From: Acidobacteriaceae bacterium
GTDB lineage: Bacteria > Acidobacteriota > Terriglobia > Terriglobales > Acidobacteriaceae
Direction of reading: 5' to 3'
DNA length: 64,000 bases
Assembly (NCBI GenBank): GCA_003156805.1
Contig: PMHV01000024.1
Coordinates: forward strand, 1 to 64,000
Shown: piece after piece, positions 1-8,740 of the stretch
Layout: the number at the start of each line of letters is the position of its first letter
Position numbering within the stretch: the stretch's first letter is position 1
Program-made: the position numbers and the translations under genes
Notes under the pieces: generated by a model
Databases searched by the model: none
What the model saw: only the letters and a program-made list of their open reading frames with translations
What the model was told of the DNA's origin: nothing

Positions 1-1056
1 ATTGAAAAGCAGTTTGGCAAAGGCTCGATCATGCGGTTGGGGTCGAAGGAAGCGATCGTCCCCATCTCGGTGATCTCGACTGGCGCGATCTCGTTTGACG
101 CGGCTCTCGGCGTGGGCGGCTTTCCGCGCGGACGCGTGGTTGAAGTCTTCGGACCGGAGTCTTCCGGAAAAACCACCATCACTCTGCAAGTGATCGCCGA
201 AGCGCAAAAGACCGGCGGCATGGCCGCATTCGTGGATGCCGAGCACGCGCTCGATCCCGGCTATGCGAAGAAGCTGGGCGTCGACGTCGACAACCTGCTG
301 GTCTCGCAGCCTGACTATGGCGAGCAGGCGCTGGAGATCACGGAGGCGCTGGTGCGCTCGAACGCCATCGACGTGCTGGTGGTGGATTCAGTCGCCGCGC
401 TCGTGCCCAAGGCCGAACTCGACGGCGAAATGGGAGACAGCCACATGGGCCTGCAGGCGCGGCTGATGTCGCAGGCGTTGCGCAAGCTGACGGGGACGGT
501 TTCCAAGTCGCGCACCTGTTTGATCTTTATTAATCAGATCCGCGAAAAGATTGGCGTGATGTTCGGCAATCCCGAAACCACCACCGGCGGGCGCGCGCTG
601 AAATTCTATTCGTCGGTGCGCGTGGATATCCGCCGCATCGCTGCCATCAAAGAGGGCGACATCGTTACCGGCTCGCGCACCCGGGTCAAGGTAGTGAAGA
701 ACAAAGTGGCCGCGCCCTTCCGCGAGGCCGAGTTCGACATTCTCTATGGCGAGGGTATTTCGCGCGAAGGCGATCTGCTCGATTTGGCGGTGAACAACAA
801 CATTCTGGAAAAATCCGGGTCGTGGTTCAGCTACAAAGGCGAGCGCATCGGCCAGGGCCGCGAAAATGCCCGCCAGTTCCTCAAAGACAACAAAGACACC
901 ATGGCCAAGCTCGACGCCGAAGTGCGCAAGGCGCTGGGACTGATCCCGGCTGCAGCGCAGCCCGCGGCCGCGGCACAAGCTTCTACAGGCATCGCCAAGG
1001 TCGCAACCATGCCCACCGGCACCGATGCAGGCAAAATTCCGGCGGCCAGACGATAG
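1..1056 (+). CDS. recA: Recombinase RecA (5' end outside window)
   Basis: Central homologous-recombination ATPase that coats single-stranded DNA, drives strand exchange and triggers LexA self-cleavage. The frame is already open at base 1 and reads [14 protein letters not shown], the conserved N-terminal segment of RecA, so the true start lies a little to the left of the window; ATG 31 is an internal Met. Visible motifs: Walker [10 protein letters not shown], the Walker B-like [15 protein letters not shown], the loop segment [20 protein letters not shown], and [16 protein letters not shown] near the end of the core. The C-terminal tail is Ala/Pro-rich ([12 protein letters not shown]) rather than strongly acidic. 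Identification is secure; only the first residues are missing. Confidence 0.97.
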   Translation: MEKQFGKGSIMRLGSKEAIVPISVISTGAISFDAALGVGGFPRGRVVEVFGPESSGKTTITLQVIAEAQKTGGMAAFVDAEHALDPGYAKKLGVDVDNLLVSQPDYGEQALEITEALVRSNAIDVLVVDSVAALVPKAELDGEMGDSHMGLQARLMSQALRKLTGTVSKSRTCLIFINQIREKIGVMFGNPETTTGGRALKFYSSVRVDIRRIAAIKEGDIVTGSRTRVKVVKNKVAAPFREAEFDILYGEGISREGDLLDLAVNNNILEKSGSWFSYKGERIGQGRENARQFLKDNKDTMAKLDAEVRKALGLIPAAAQPAAAAQASTGIAKVATMPTGTDAGKIPAARR

Positions 1057-1240
1057 GCCCTTTACCTCATCCGCGAAAGAAACACTCACCCTGCCGGCGG
1101 CCGTGCAGTTGAAAAGCTGCACGGCTCCGCGTTTCTGGACACAGTATTTCTGGGCGCCTCGCGCTGCCGGCGGCTCAGGGCGTAAAATTAACGACGCCTT
1201 TAGTTCTCTGTCCCAAACTAGACTAGATGGAGATCCCCGA

Positions 1241-1987
1241 ATGAAAAGCCGACTGCTAGCCTTCCTGCTCGTCGCACTAGCTGCTGCTCAGTCGTTCGCC
1301 GCCGATGGAAAGACCGTTTCCTACAAGAGCGGCGACGAAACCGTGCAAGGCGTGCTTTACGTGCCCCCCGGCAAAGGACCGTTCCCCGCGCTGGTCGTTG
1401 TTCATGAATGGTGGGGTCTCAACGACTGGGTGAAAGATCAGGCCTCAAAGCTGGCGGATGAAGGCTACGTGGCGCTGGCTGTCGATCTCTATCGCGGCAA
1501 GGTGGCCACTACGCCAGACATGGCTCACGAAATCATGCGCGGCGTCCCTGAAGACCGTGCCCAGCGCGACCTTCACGCCGCCGTGGAATTTCTTGAGTCG
1601 CAGCCCAGCGTCAACAGAGCGGGCATCGGCTCCATCGGATGGTGCATGGGCGGCGGTTACTCGCTCGATGTCGCGCTGCAGGAGCCAACTCTGGCTGCAA
1701 CCGTCATCAACTACGGCCATCTCGCCACCGATCCCGCGGCGCTCAAGAAAATCAACGCTCCAATCCTGGGACTATTCGGCGCGCAGGATCGCGGCATCAC
1801 GCCCGACGACGTCAACAAGTTCGCGGAAGCTCTGAAACAGCTCGGCAAGAAAGTGGACATCAAGATTTACCCCGACGCCGGCCATGCCTTCGAAAATCCC
1901 AACAACAAAGACGGTTACCGCGCCGAAGATGCCGCCGACGCCTGGAAGCGCACGGTCAGCTTTCTGGCCGAGAACCTGAAAAAATAA
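1241..1987 (+). CDS. Secreted dienelactone hydrolase family protein
   Basis: An alpha/beta-hydrolase of the dienelactone hydrolase (DLH) family, 248 residues. ATG 1241 is chosen because it starts a clean Sec signal peptide (MKSRLLAFLLVALAAAQSFA-A), although the frame stays open further upstream. The nucleophile elbow is GWCMGG, with Cys as in true DLH; the acid is in GAQDRGIT and the His in YPDAGHAFENP. The family opens cyclic enol-lactones in chlorocatechol pathways, but most genomic members are uncharacterised esterases, so the substrate is unknown. It stands alone, 184 bp after recA. A second, cytoplasmic-looking DLH lies at 29133-29837. Confidence 0.85.
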   Translation: MKSRLLAFLLVALAAAQSFAADGKTVSYKSGDETVQGVLYVPPGKGPFPALVVVHEWWGLNDWVKDQASKLADEGYVALAVDLYRGKVATTPDMAHEIMRGVPEDRAQRDLHAAVEFLESQPSVNRAGIGSIGWCMGGGYSLDVALQEPTLAATVINYGHLATDPAALKKINAPILGLFGAQDRGITPDDVNKFAEALKQLGKKVDIKIYPDAGHAFENPNNKDGYRAEDAADAWKRTVSFLAENLKK

Positions 1988-2079
1988 ACGGCAAGGCCCA
2001 TTTTTTCTAGGGCGCGAATTTCCACTTGCCAGAAGATGCTGATCTGGTTACTATGTCGCATCCCGCAATGCTCCCCACG

Positions 2080-2427
2080 ATGAATATCGGCGAGACCATC
2101 CGGAACTACCGGCTGCAGAGAGGCATGTCTCAGGGCGACATCGAAAAGCGCACTGGCCTGCTCCGCTGCTACCTGTCGCGCGTGGAAAACGGCCACACCA
2201 TCCCTTCGCTCGACACACTGTCGAAGATCGCCGGCGCCATGGAGATTGCGCTTTCGCAGTTTTTCTCCGAGTCCGGGCACAGCAACGGTTCCAAGGGCTT
2301 GCCCCAGCTTTCCGACGACGAAGTTCGCTTCCTGAGCCAGATCCGCCGCTACGCCACCAACCTCAACGACAGCGACCGACGCCTGGTTCTCGCCATGGTC
2401 AAGAAAATGGCGTCGAATTCGAAGTAA
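2080..2427 (+). CDS. XRE-family helix-turn-helix regulator
   Basis: Small DNA-binding protein of about 115 residues. The HTH_3/XRE domain fills the N-terminal half: IGETIRNYRLQRGMSQGDIE, then RTGLLRCYLSRVENGHTIPS (recognition helix) and LDTLSKIAGAMEIALSQFF. The C-terminal half (DEVRFLSQIRRYATNLNDSDRRLVLAMVKKMA) is helical and may dimerise. Three in-frame ATGs are available (2053, 2068, 2080). I chose 2080 because the HTH begins directly after it; none has a strong ribosome-binding site. No signal-sensing domain is present. It precedes the MXAN_5187-like gene, separated by a repeat element, so a shared transcript is possible but not shown. Target genes are unknown. Confidence 0.85.
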   Translation: MNIGETIRNYRLQRGMSQGDIEKRTGLLRCYLSRVENGHTIPSLDTLSKIAGAMEIALSQFFSESGHSNGSKGLPQLSDDEVRFLSQIRRYATNLNDSDRRLVLAMVKKMASNSK

Positions 2428-2430
2428 AGC

Positions 2431-2580
2431 TTCAGACCTCAGCCGTCGGACCTCAGACCGCAGCAAGAACTCTTCTGCCAGAGCACAAAGGTAGGCCCCT
2501 GTGTGCGCGGAAGCCGTAAGAGAAATTGGGCAGCCGCTATCCCAGGTCCGAAGGTCCGAGGTCTGAGGTCCGACGTCCGC
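2431..2580. repeat. REPIN-like inverted repeat element
   Basis: Two GC-rich arms flank about 100 bp. The 15-nt GTCGGACCTCAGACC at 2445-2459 has its perfect reverse complement at 2560-2574, and both arms carry further degenerate GGACCT/AGGTCC units. The outer part of the left arm, TCAGACCTCAGC (2432-2443), occurs as its exact complement at 63523-63534, so the family is dispersed. The arrangement resembles REP doublets (REPINs). It lies in the gap between the XRE gene and the MXAN_5187-like gene. Confidence 0.7.
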
Positions 2581-2672
2581 CCTCCCCTTACTTTCGTACC
2601 ATCACCTCGGTGACCGTCGGGTACCTCGTCCATAAGCCTCACACCTCCTACACTGTGGCCTGGAGACTCCCC

Positions 2673-3296
2673 GTGACCACCGATGAGGAATTGAGCGTTC
2701 TCGAGACCCAGCTGCGGCGGCTGAAGATCGAGTACGAAACCTACTTCAACAACCCGACCAAACGGCCTCCCACCGACATCGAGTGGAAGGTGCTCTCCCT
2801 ACTGCGCAAATTTTCCGACGGCGGCCGCATGAGCTTCTCCCAGCGCTTCCGTTACAACGAAATGGCCCAGCGTTACGCCATCTACAGCGATCTTTGGCGC
2901 AAGAAGTCCCGCATCCGCGAAGAAGGCTATCGCCGCCCGCAGGATGCGCTTCTCTCCGTGCAAGGCGTCCGCCCTGAAGAGGAACACAAACCCCAACATC
3001 CCCCCGTCTACGGTTTGAGTCATGCTGCCGCGGCGGCCGCCGTTACCGCGCCGCAGCCCTTCACTCTGCACACCGTAGACCACGCCGAGAGCGAACAGGT
3101 CGAGCGCCTGTACAACACCTTGGTCGCGGCTAAGAAAAAAGCCGGCGAAAACGTCTCCGGCAGCTTCGATTCGTTCACCACCTTCGTCCAGAAAAAAACC
3201 GAGCAGATTCGCAAGCAGTACGGTTGCCAGGGGGTCGAATACTCGGTGGAATTGATCGAAGGCCAGGTTAAGCTGAAAGCCAAGGCGAAGACGTAA
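2673..3296 (+). CDS. MXAN_5187 C-terminal-domain-like protein
   Basis: A 207-residue soluble protein starting at GTG 2673, chosen because the sequence upstream in frame is repeat-derived (RSEGPRSEVRRPPS). The conserved part is near the start: LRRLKIEYETYFNN, then PPTDIEWKVLSLLRKFSD and SFSQRFRYNEMAQRYAIYSD. From memory this matches the domain named after Myxococcus MXAN_5187; function is unknown. The C-terminal half (QVERLYNTLVAAKKKAGENV ... FVQKKTEQIRKQYG) resembles a conserved helical segment seen in the same proteins. There is no signal peptide or membrane segment. Similar proteins in myxobacteria are associated with envelope or regulatory functions, but that is not shown here. Confidence 0.65.
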   Translation: MTTDEELSVLETQLRRLKIEYETYFNNPTKRPPTDIEWKVLSLLRKFSDGGRMSFSQRFRYNEMAQRYAIYSDLWRKKSRIREEGYRRPQDALLSVQGVRPEEEHKPQHPPVYGLSHAAAAAAVTAPQPFTLHTVDHAESEQVERLYNTLVAAKKKAGENVSGSFDSFTTFVQKKTEQIRKQYGCQGVEYSVELIEGQVKLKAKAKT

Positions 3297-3322
3297 GACC
3301 GGTATGGCGGTCTGCTTCGCGC

Positions 3323-3356
3323 CCTTCGCGAAACCTTTGCGTTCTTTGCGGTTAGG
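3323..3356 (+). repeat. 34-bp dispersed repeat, copy upstream of purH
   Basis: The segment starting CCTTCGCGAAACCTTTGCGT and ending TGCGGTTAGG recurs at 5142-5175 in the same orientation with three mismatches. The two copies bracket purH as direct repeats. The copy sits in the 176-bp gap before purH. Confidence 0.75.
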
Positions 3357-3472
3357 TTTCTTCCTTCCACCAGCCAAGCTCTCGATCGCAAAGCGCCAAG
3401 GCCGCCCCCTCAGATTGCTGATAGAATTTTCAGTCGCCTCGCAAGGCGCCCATCCCGTGTTCGAGGCCACTC

Positions 3473-5056
3473 ATGTCTCCGACGCTCTCCAAAATCCGCC
3501 GTGCCATCCTCAGCGTCACTGACAAAACTGGCCTTGCCGATTTCGCCCGCCAACTCGCGCAGCTCGGCGTCGAACTCATTTCCACCGGAGGCACGGCCAA
3601 GCTGCTGCGCGACTCGGGAATTGTCGTCAAAGATATTTCCGAACTCACCGGCTTTCCCGAAATGCTCGATGGCCGCGTCAAAACTCTTCATCCCAAAGTG
3701 CACGGCGGTATTCTGCATCGCCGCGAAGATCCCGCGCACCGCGCCGCCGTCGCCGAGCATGCGATCGCTCCCATCGACATGGTTGTCGTCAACCTCTACG
3801 CATTTGAAAAAACTGCGGCCAAGCCCGGCGTGCCCTTCGACGACCTCATCGAAAACATCGATATCGGCGGACCCTCCATGATCCGCTCCGCCGCCAAGAA
3901 TTTCCACGATGTGGCCGTCGTGACATCACCCGCCGACTACAACTCCATTGCGGAAGAGATGACCCGTTCCGGCGGCGAGCTCTCGCTTGAAACTAAGTGG
4001 CGCTTGGCGCAGAAAGCTTTTGCCACTACTGCCGCTTACGATTCCGCCATCGCCTCCACGCTCGAGCGCGTCACCGCCAACGGCAACTTCCATCTCCAGC
4101 CCACAACGGAGACTTTTCCCAAGACCCTTCGTCTTTCGTTTCAGAAAACTCTCGATCTCCGCTACGGCGAAAACCCGCACCAGAAAGCGGCCATGTATTC
4201 CGACGGCTCGGCAGCGGGCGTGGCCAACGGATGCCAGCTTCAGGGCAAGGAACTTTCTTACAACAACATCGTCGATTTGCAAGCCGCATGGGATCTCGCT
4301 CAGGAATTCAGCGCTCCCGAAGATGCCCCGGTCTGCGCCATCATCAAGCACACCAACCCCTGCGGCACTGCGACTGGCAAGACTCTGGCCGAGGCTTACA
4401 AAAAAGCTCTCGAATGCGATCCGGTGTCGGCCTTCGGCGGCGTCATCGCCGTCAACCGCGCGCTCGATGGCGAAGCGGCCGAGGAAATGCACAAGCTGTT
4501 TCTCGAAGTCATCGCCGCACCCGCGTTCGACGAAGCCGCGAAAGCGAAATTCGCTACCAAGAAAAATCTGCGCCTGGTGGAGGTCATCGCAACAGAGGAG
4601 AAATGGGTGCTGAAAAATGTCTCCGGAGGAATTCTCGTGCAAGATGCCGATATCCGCCCGCTTCAACCCTCCGACTTGAAAGTTGTCACGCAACGCCCGC
4701 CCACTCCCGAAGAAACGCGCGCGATGCTGTTCGCTTGGAAAGTTTGCAAGCACGTAAAATCCAACGCCATCGTCTATGCTCGTGACGGCCAAACCATCGG
4801 CGTGGGCGCAGGCCAGATGAGCCGCGTCGACTCCGCCAAACTCGGTGCTATGAAAGCCCAGCTACCGCTCAAAGGAACCGTCGCCGCCTCTGACGCGTTT
4901 TTTCCTTTTCCCGATGGCGTGGAAGAAATCGCTAAAGCCGGCGCCACCGCCATCATTCAGCCCGGCGGCTCGCAGCGCGACCCCGAAGTCATCGCCGCCG
5001 CCGACCGTCTCGGTCTCGCCATGCTCGTCACCGGCGTTCGCCATTTCCGCCATTGA
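3473..5056 (+). CDS. purH: Bifunctional AICAR transformylase/IMP cyclohydrolase PurH
   Basis: Carries out the last two steps of de novo purine synthesis: formylation of AICAR with 10-formyl-THF, then ring closure to IMP. At 527 residues it has normal length. The N-terminal MGS-like cyclohydrolase domain shows [33 protein letters not shown] and [15 protein letters not shown]. The transformylase domain shows [39 protein letters not shown] and [16 protein letters not shown] 3473 directly precedes the conserved start of the domain. It stands alone, bracketed by the 34-bp direct repeats at 3323-3356 and 5142-5175. I saw no purine riboswitch in the short upstream gap. Confidence 0.96.
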   Translation: MSPTLSKIRRAILSVTDKTGLADFARQLAQLGVELISTGGTAKLLRDSGIVVKDISELTGFPEMLDGRVKTLHPKVHGGILHRREDPAHRAAVAEHAIAPIDMVVVNLYAFEKTAAKPGVPFDDLIENIDIGGPSMIRSAAKNFHDVAVVTSPADYNSIAEEMTRSGGELSLETKWRLAQKAFATTAAYDSAIASTLERVTANGNFHLQPTTETFPKTLRLSFQKTLDLRYGENPHQKAAMYSDGSAAGVANGCQLQGKELSYNNIVDLQAAWDLAQEFSAPEDAPVCAIIKHTNPCGTATGKTLAEAYKKALECDPVSAFGGVIAVNRALDGEAAEEMHKLFLEVIAAPAFDEAAKAKFATKKNLRLVEVIATEEKWVLKNVSGGILVQDADIRPLQPSDLKVVTQRPPTPEETRAMLFAWKVCKHVKSNAIVYARDGQTIGVGAGQMSRVDSAKLGAMKAQLPLKGTVAASDAFFPFPDGVEEIAKAGATAIIQPGGSQRDPEVIAAADRLGLAMLVTGVRHFRH

Positions 5057-5460
5057 CGGATCGTTGAATTCTTGATTGTGATCGTGCGCGGCCCGGTTCG
5101 ACCTTATCCCTAATTTTTAGGCACGCGCATTTTCTCTGCGTCCTTCGCGAAACCTTTGCGTCCTCTGCGATTAGGTGATCGTTTATTCCGTTGACGAACT
5201 GTTAAGCGTGATAATTGCCCTTCAACCGACAATCGACAAATCAATAACCAGCGGCCGTCGATCCCTTTACCTAAATTGACAATCTCCTCCGCAGTCCCTG
5301 TCCTTCCGGTTCGCTTCTGCGCTCAGCGGCGCCTCAGTGTTGTTCCCCATCCTCACTCGATCGGTTAGAATAAGAGCACCCCGTCCGCCGCGGCGTTGCA
5401 TCCAATCGCTATGGTTTCGGGAGTTTGCATTCTTAATCCAACCGAGTCCAGAGCCGCCGG
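5057..5460. other. Intergenic region downstream of purH
   Basis: No convincing gene. It contains the second copy of the 34-bp dispersed repeat (5142-5175) and AT-rich stretches with TTGACG (5191) and TTGACA (5276), neither of which has a well-spaced -10 box. The 15-bp tandem array before the TPR gene follows immediately. Confidence 0.6.
5142..5175 (+). repeat. 34-bp dispersed repeat, copy downstream of purH
   Basis: Same sequence as 3323-3356 apart from three substitutions (TTCTTTGCGG becomes TCCTCTGCGA). It lies 85 bp after the purH stop. A looser relative appears near 63436-63463 on the opposite strand. Confidence 0.75.
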
Positions 5461-5550
5461 ATTCGACAGAGACAGATTCAACAGAGTCAGATTTAACAGA
5501 GTCAGGTTCAACAGGATCACGTTCAGCATGGTCAGGTTCAGCATGAAAAG
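5461..5550 (+). repeat. 15-bp tandem repeat running into a start codon
   Basis: Six units of exactly 15 bp: attcgacagagacag, attcaacagagtcag, atttaacagagtcag, gttcaacaggatcac, gttcagcatggtcag, gttcagcatgaaaag. The ATG used by the following TPR gene (5543) is inside the last unit, and the unit before it also has an ATG at the same place. The frame stays open through the array and would encode a repeated NRVRF-like pentapeptide if translation began upstream. Confidence 0.85.
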
Positions 5551-7594
5551 ATTTGTTCTTATCACTATGGCTCTCTCGGCGGTCGCCGCAGCTGCCCAGA
5601 CGTCCTCTGCCGGCAACCAACCCACGCCTTCTTTGCCCCGTAAATCCGACCGCGCCGCCGCCTATTATCATTACACTCTCGCGCACATGTACGAAGAGCA
5701 GGTCACTATGTACGGCCGCAGTGAGATGGCCGGCAAAGCCATCGAAGAGTATCGCGCCGCCATCGACGCCGATCCCTCCTCCGAATACCTCACCTCCGGT
5801 CTCGCCGAGCTCTACGCAAAAACCGGACGCATCCGCGACGCCGTCCTCGAGGCCCAGGACATCATCAAGCGGGATCCCAACAACCTCGAAGCTCACAAGC
5901 TTCTCGGTCGCATCTATCTTCGCTCTCTCGGCGATATGCCCGGCGGCAGCGGCTCCGATAACGTGCTCAAGCTGGCCATCGAGCAGTACGAGCAAATCAT
6001 CAAGATCGAGCCCGACAACGTCGACGATCGCCTGCTGCTCGGCCGCCTCTACCGCTACGACAACGATCTGCAGAAAGCCGAAGGCGAACTTAAAGCCGCC
6101 GTCAAACTCGATCCCGGGTCCGAAGAGGCCGTCACCAGCCTCGCCCTCCTCTACACCGATGAAGGCGACACCGCTCGCGCCCTGCAGGTGCTCAGTTCCG
6201 TGCCCGACAATTCCCGCTCCGGCAAGCTCTACGCCGCTCTGGGCGCGACTTACGAGCAGCGCAAGGATTACAAGAGCGCCATCGAGGCCTACCGGCACGC
6301 CATTCAGTTGGATCGCGACAATCTCGATTCAATTCGCGGCCTCGCCGAAAATCTTTTAAATGACGGCCAGATCGACGCCGCGCTCGATCAATACAAGGTC
6401 ATCGCCGACGCCAATCCTGAAGACGCGCAAACTTACCTGCGCATCTCGGAAATCTACCGCCGCCAGGGCAAGTACGATCAGGCTCTGGAGAGCCTGAAAA
6501 AAGCCGAAGCCATGGTCCCCGACGCCCTGGAAGTTCCTTACAACATAGCCTTGGTGTATGAGGCGCAGGGACGCAATGACGATGCGGTCAAGATTTTGCT
6601 GGATCTGAGCAAGAAGACCGAGAAGCCCGACAACAACTACACCTCCGCCGACCGCAATAATCGCAGCATCTTCATCGAGCGCCTCGGCATGGTCTATCGC
6701 GATCAGGAAAATTACCCGGCCGCGGTCGAAACCTTCCGCAAGATGCTTCCTCTCGGCGATGAAAACGCCAAGACCGGCTATCAGGAAATCATCGACGCTT
6801 ACCGCGATGCCCGGCAGTGGGCGCAGGCCACCGCCGTCGCCAAAGAGGCCGTGCAAAAGATGCCGGGCGACCGCGATCTGCGCATGGTGCTCGATGCCCA
6901 GCTCGCCGACACCGGCGACCCTGACACGGCTCTCGCCGACGTTCGCTCCATGCTCAAAGGCACGCCCGAAGATCGCGAAGTCTACATCCGTCTGGCCATC
7001 ATGTACACGCGGCTTAAGCGCTGGAACGATGCCGAGCAGTCTCTCGACAAGGCCCAGCCGCTCTCCCTCAAACCCGAGGACAAGGAGTACGTCGACTTTT
7101 TGCGCGGAACCGCCTATGAGCGGCAAAAGAATTACGATCAGGCCGAAGCCGAATTCAAGAAGGTGCTGGCCGCCGATCCTCAAAGCGCCGTTACCCTCAA
7201 CTATCTGGGCTACATGAACGCCGATCGCGGCGTGCGCCTGGAAGACGCGGTCAACTATATCAAGGCGGCCGTCAGCCTGGAGCCAACCAACGGCGCTTAT
7301 CTCGATTCCTTAGGGTGGGCTTATTTCAAAATGGGTAAGTACGACCTGGCTGAAGAAAATCTCAACAAGGCTTCCCAGCATCTGAGCTCCGATCCCACGG
7401 TGCAGGATCACCTCGGCGATCTCTACCAGAAAACCGGACGTCTCAAGCTAGCCGCGGCCCACTGGGAGCGTGCTCTGCAGGAGTGGAACAAAACCGTCGC
7501 TCCCGAAATCGACACCGATCTCGAAGCAGCCACTCAAACCAAACTCGACGCCGCCAGAGTCCGCCTGGCCAAGGAAGAATCGGAAAAGCAGTAG
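5543..7594 (+). CDS. Secreted tetratricopeptide-repeat protein
   Basis: 683 residues. ATG 5543 is chosen because it begins a Sec signal peptide (MKRFVLITMALSAVAAAAQ). The mature part is almost entirely TPR units, about a dozen: EQYEQIIKIEPDNVDDRLLL, ELKAAVKLDPGSEEAVTSLA, AIEAYRHAIQLDRDNLDSIR, and near the C-terminus AEAEFKKVLAADPQSAVTLN, followed by YLGYMNADRGVRLEDAVNYI. The YLGY...GV.L.DA pattern and the following SLGWAYFKMGKYDLAEENL match large bacterial TPR proteins predicted to be periplasmic scaffolds. No catalytic domain is visible. The upstream 15-bp tandem array overlaps the start codon. Partners are unknown. Confidence 0.85.
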   Translation: MKRFVLITMALSAVAAAAQTSSAGNQPTPSLPRKSDRAAAYYHYTLAHMYEEQVTMYGRSEMAGKAIEEYRAAIDADPSSEYLTSGLAELYAKTGRIRDAVLEAQDIIKRDPNNLEAHKLLGRIYLRSLGDMPGGSGSDNVLKLAIEQYEQIIKIEPDNVDDRLLLGRLYRYDNDLQKAEGELKAAVKLDPGSEEAVTSLALLYTDEGDTARALQVLSSVPDNSRSGKLYAALGATYEQRKDYKSAIEAYRHAIQLDRDNLDSIRGLAENLLNDGQIDAALDQYKVIADANPEDAQTYLRISEIYRRQGKYDQALESLKKAEAMVPDALEVPYNIALVYEAQGRNDDAVKILLDLSKKTEKPDNNYTSADRNNRSIFIERLGMVYRDQENYPAAVETFRKMLPLGDENAKTGYQEIIDAYRDARQWAQATAVAKEAVQKMPGDRDLRMVLDAQLADTGDPDTALADVRSMLKGTPEDREVYIRLAIMYTRLKRWNDAEQSLDKAQPLSLKPEDKEYVDFLRGTAYERQKNYDQAEAEFKKVLAADPQSAVTLNYLGYMNADRGVRLEDAVNYIKAAVSLEPTNGAYLDSLGWAYFKMGKYDLAEENLNKASQHLSSDPTVQDHLGDLYQKTGRLKLAAAHWERALQEWNKTVAPEIDTDLEAATQTKLDAARVRLAKEESEKQ

Positions 7595-7638
7595 AAGCGC
7601 TTCCAAGGTAAACCGCGGTTGCCAGAGTGCAGATGATG

Positions 7639-8574
7639 TCAGCGTCGCGCCGCGTTGCCCATCATCAGCGCGAAAAGAAGCGGAAGATAAACCACCGTGG
7701 CCTGTAACAAGCGGCGGGCCAGCATTTTAGACCGGGCGCTGGCCAGCGGCAGTTTCAGGAAAGCCAATCGAGCTCCAAAATAGAACAGGGAGACTCCCAA
7801 AATCACCGCACCCACCATATAAATCCTTCCCGCCATTCCCAGAACGCCAGGCAGGACGCTGATGGGGATGAGAATCACCGAATAGATCAGGATACGGCGG
7901 GCGGTTGAGCGCCCGTCTTCCTCCACCACGGGCAACATGCGAACACCGCCTTCGGCATAGTCTTCGCGGTAAAGCCACGCGATCGAGAAAAAGTGGGGGA
8001 ACTGCCAGACGAAGAGAATCGCGAACAGAACCAGAGTGCTCCACTCAAGGCGTCCGCGCGCCGCGGTCCAGCCGAGGACTCCGGGCATAGCTCCAGGAAA
8101 AGCGCCCACAAAGGTGCAGATGGGCGAGATGCGCTTGAGGGGAGTATAGGCAGCGAGGTAGACCACCGACGTTAGAAGAGTCAGCAGCCCAGTCAGCGGA
8201 TTGGAAAAAATTGCCAGGTAAATCGAGCCTCCAATCGCCGCGATCAGCCCCACGATGGTGGCGTGGAGCAAGGTCATGCGGCGGGCGGGGAGCGGACGCT
8301 GCGCGGTCCGGCGCATTTGCGCGTCCACGTCATGTTCCATCACTTCGTTGAGAGCGGCCGTGCCGCTGGAGACCAGGCCGATGCCCAGCAGAGCGTGAAA
8401 TAACCCCAGGCTAAACCAGGAGGCGCCGGCTTTTTGGGCGCCAAAAAAATAGCCGCACCACGCCGTCATGACAATGAGGCTCGTGACGCGAAGCTTGGTG
8501 AGTTCGGCGTAATCCCGCACAAGGGAAGTTGCACGGGTGCGTAAGGCGGAAAAAGGCAGTGTGATCGCGCTCAT
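7639..8574 (-). CDS. ctaB: Protoheme IX farnesyltransferase (heme O synthase)
   Basis: UbiA-family membrane prenyltransferase that adds a farnesyl group to heme B, giving heme O for heme-copper oxidases. 311 residues, normal length, with about eight or nine hydrophobic segments. The diagnostic prenyl-diphosphate/Mg site is NEVMEHDVDAQMRRTAQRPL, and the second Asp-rich loop is around WLYREDYAEGGVRMLPVVEE. Start MSAITLPFSALRTRATSLVR precedes the conserved YAELTKLRVTSLI. It lies 3 kb from the cytochrome oxidase operon at 11.6-19.5 kb, in the opposite orientation, and probably supplies its heme. Heme A synthase (CtaA) is not in the window. Confidence 0.93.
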   Translation of the reverse strand: MSAITLPFSALRTRATSLVRDYAELTKLRVTSLIVMTAWCGYFFGAQKAGASWFSLGLFHALLGIGLVSSGTAALNEVMEHDVDAQMRRTAQRPLPARRMTLLHATIVGLIAAIGGSIYLAIFSNPLTGLLTLLTSVVYLAAYTPLKRISPICTFVGAFPGAMPGVLGWTAARGRLEWSTLVLFAILFVWQFPHFFSIAWLYREDYAEGGVRMLPVVEEDGRSTARRILIYSVILIPISVLPGVLGMAGRIYMVGAVILGVSLFYFGARLAFLKLPLASARSKMLARRLLQATVVYLPLLFALMMGNAARR

Positions 8575-8740
8575 GAAATAGGCCGTAGAAATTGCTTTAC
8601 CACGTTGCAGACGTTACAAGTTCGCCCGTTACCCAAGGATTGCATAGGTACTCCGATGGATATTGAAAGTCAAGTATAAACTCGGCGTTCAGCTTCAAAC
8701 AGGAACCGAATAAATTTCGATTAACTGCTTATCGCTCCAT

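Noticed and set aside
388-1122. Long open frame antisense to recA
   Set aside because: It mirrors the codon bias of recA, has no recognisable domain and covers the whole of a certain gene; a shadow frame.
5093-5110. GGTTCGACC resembling a tRNA T-loop
   Set aside because: No matching acceptor stem, anticodon arm or CCA end nearby.
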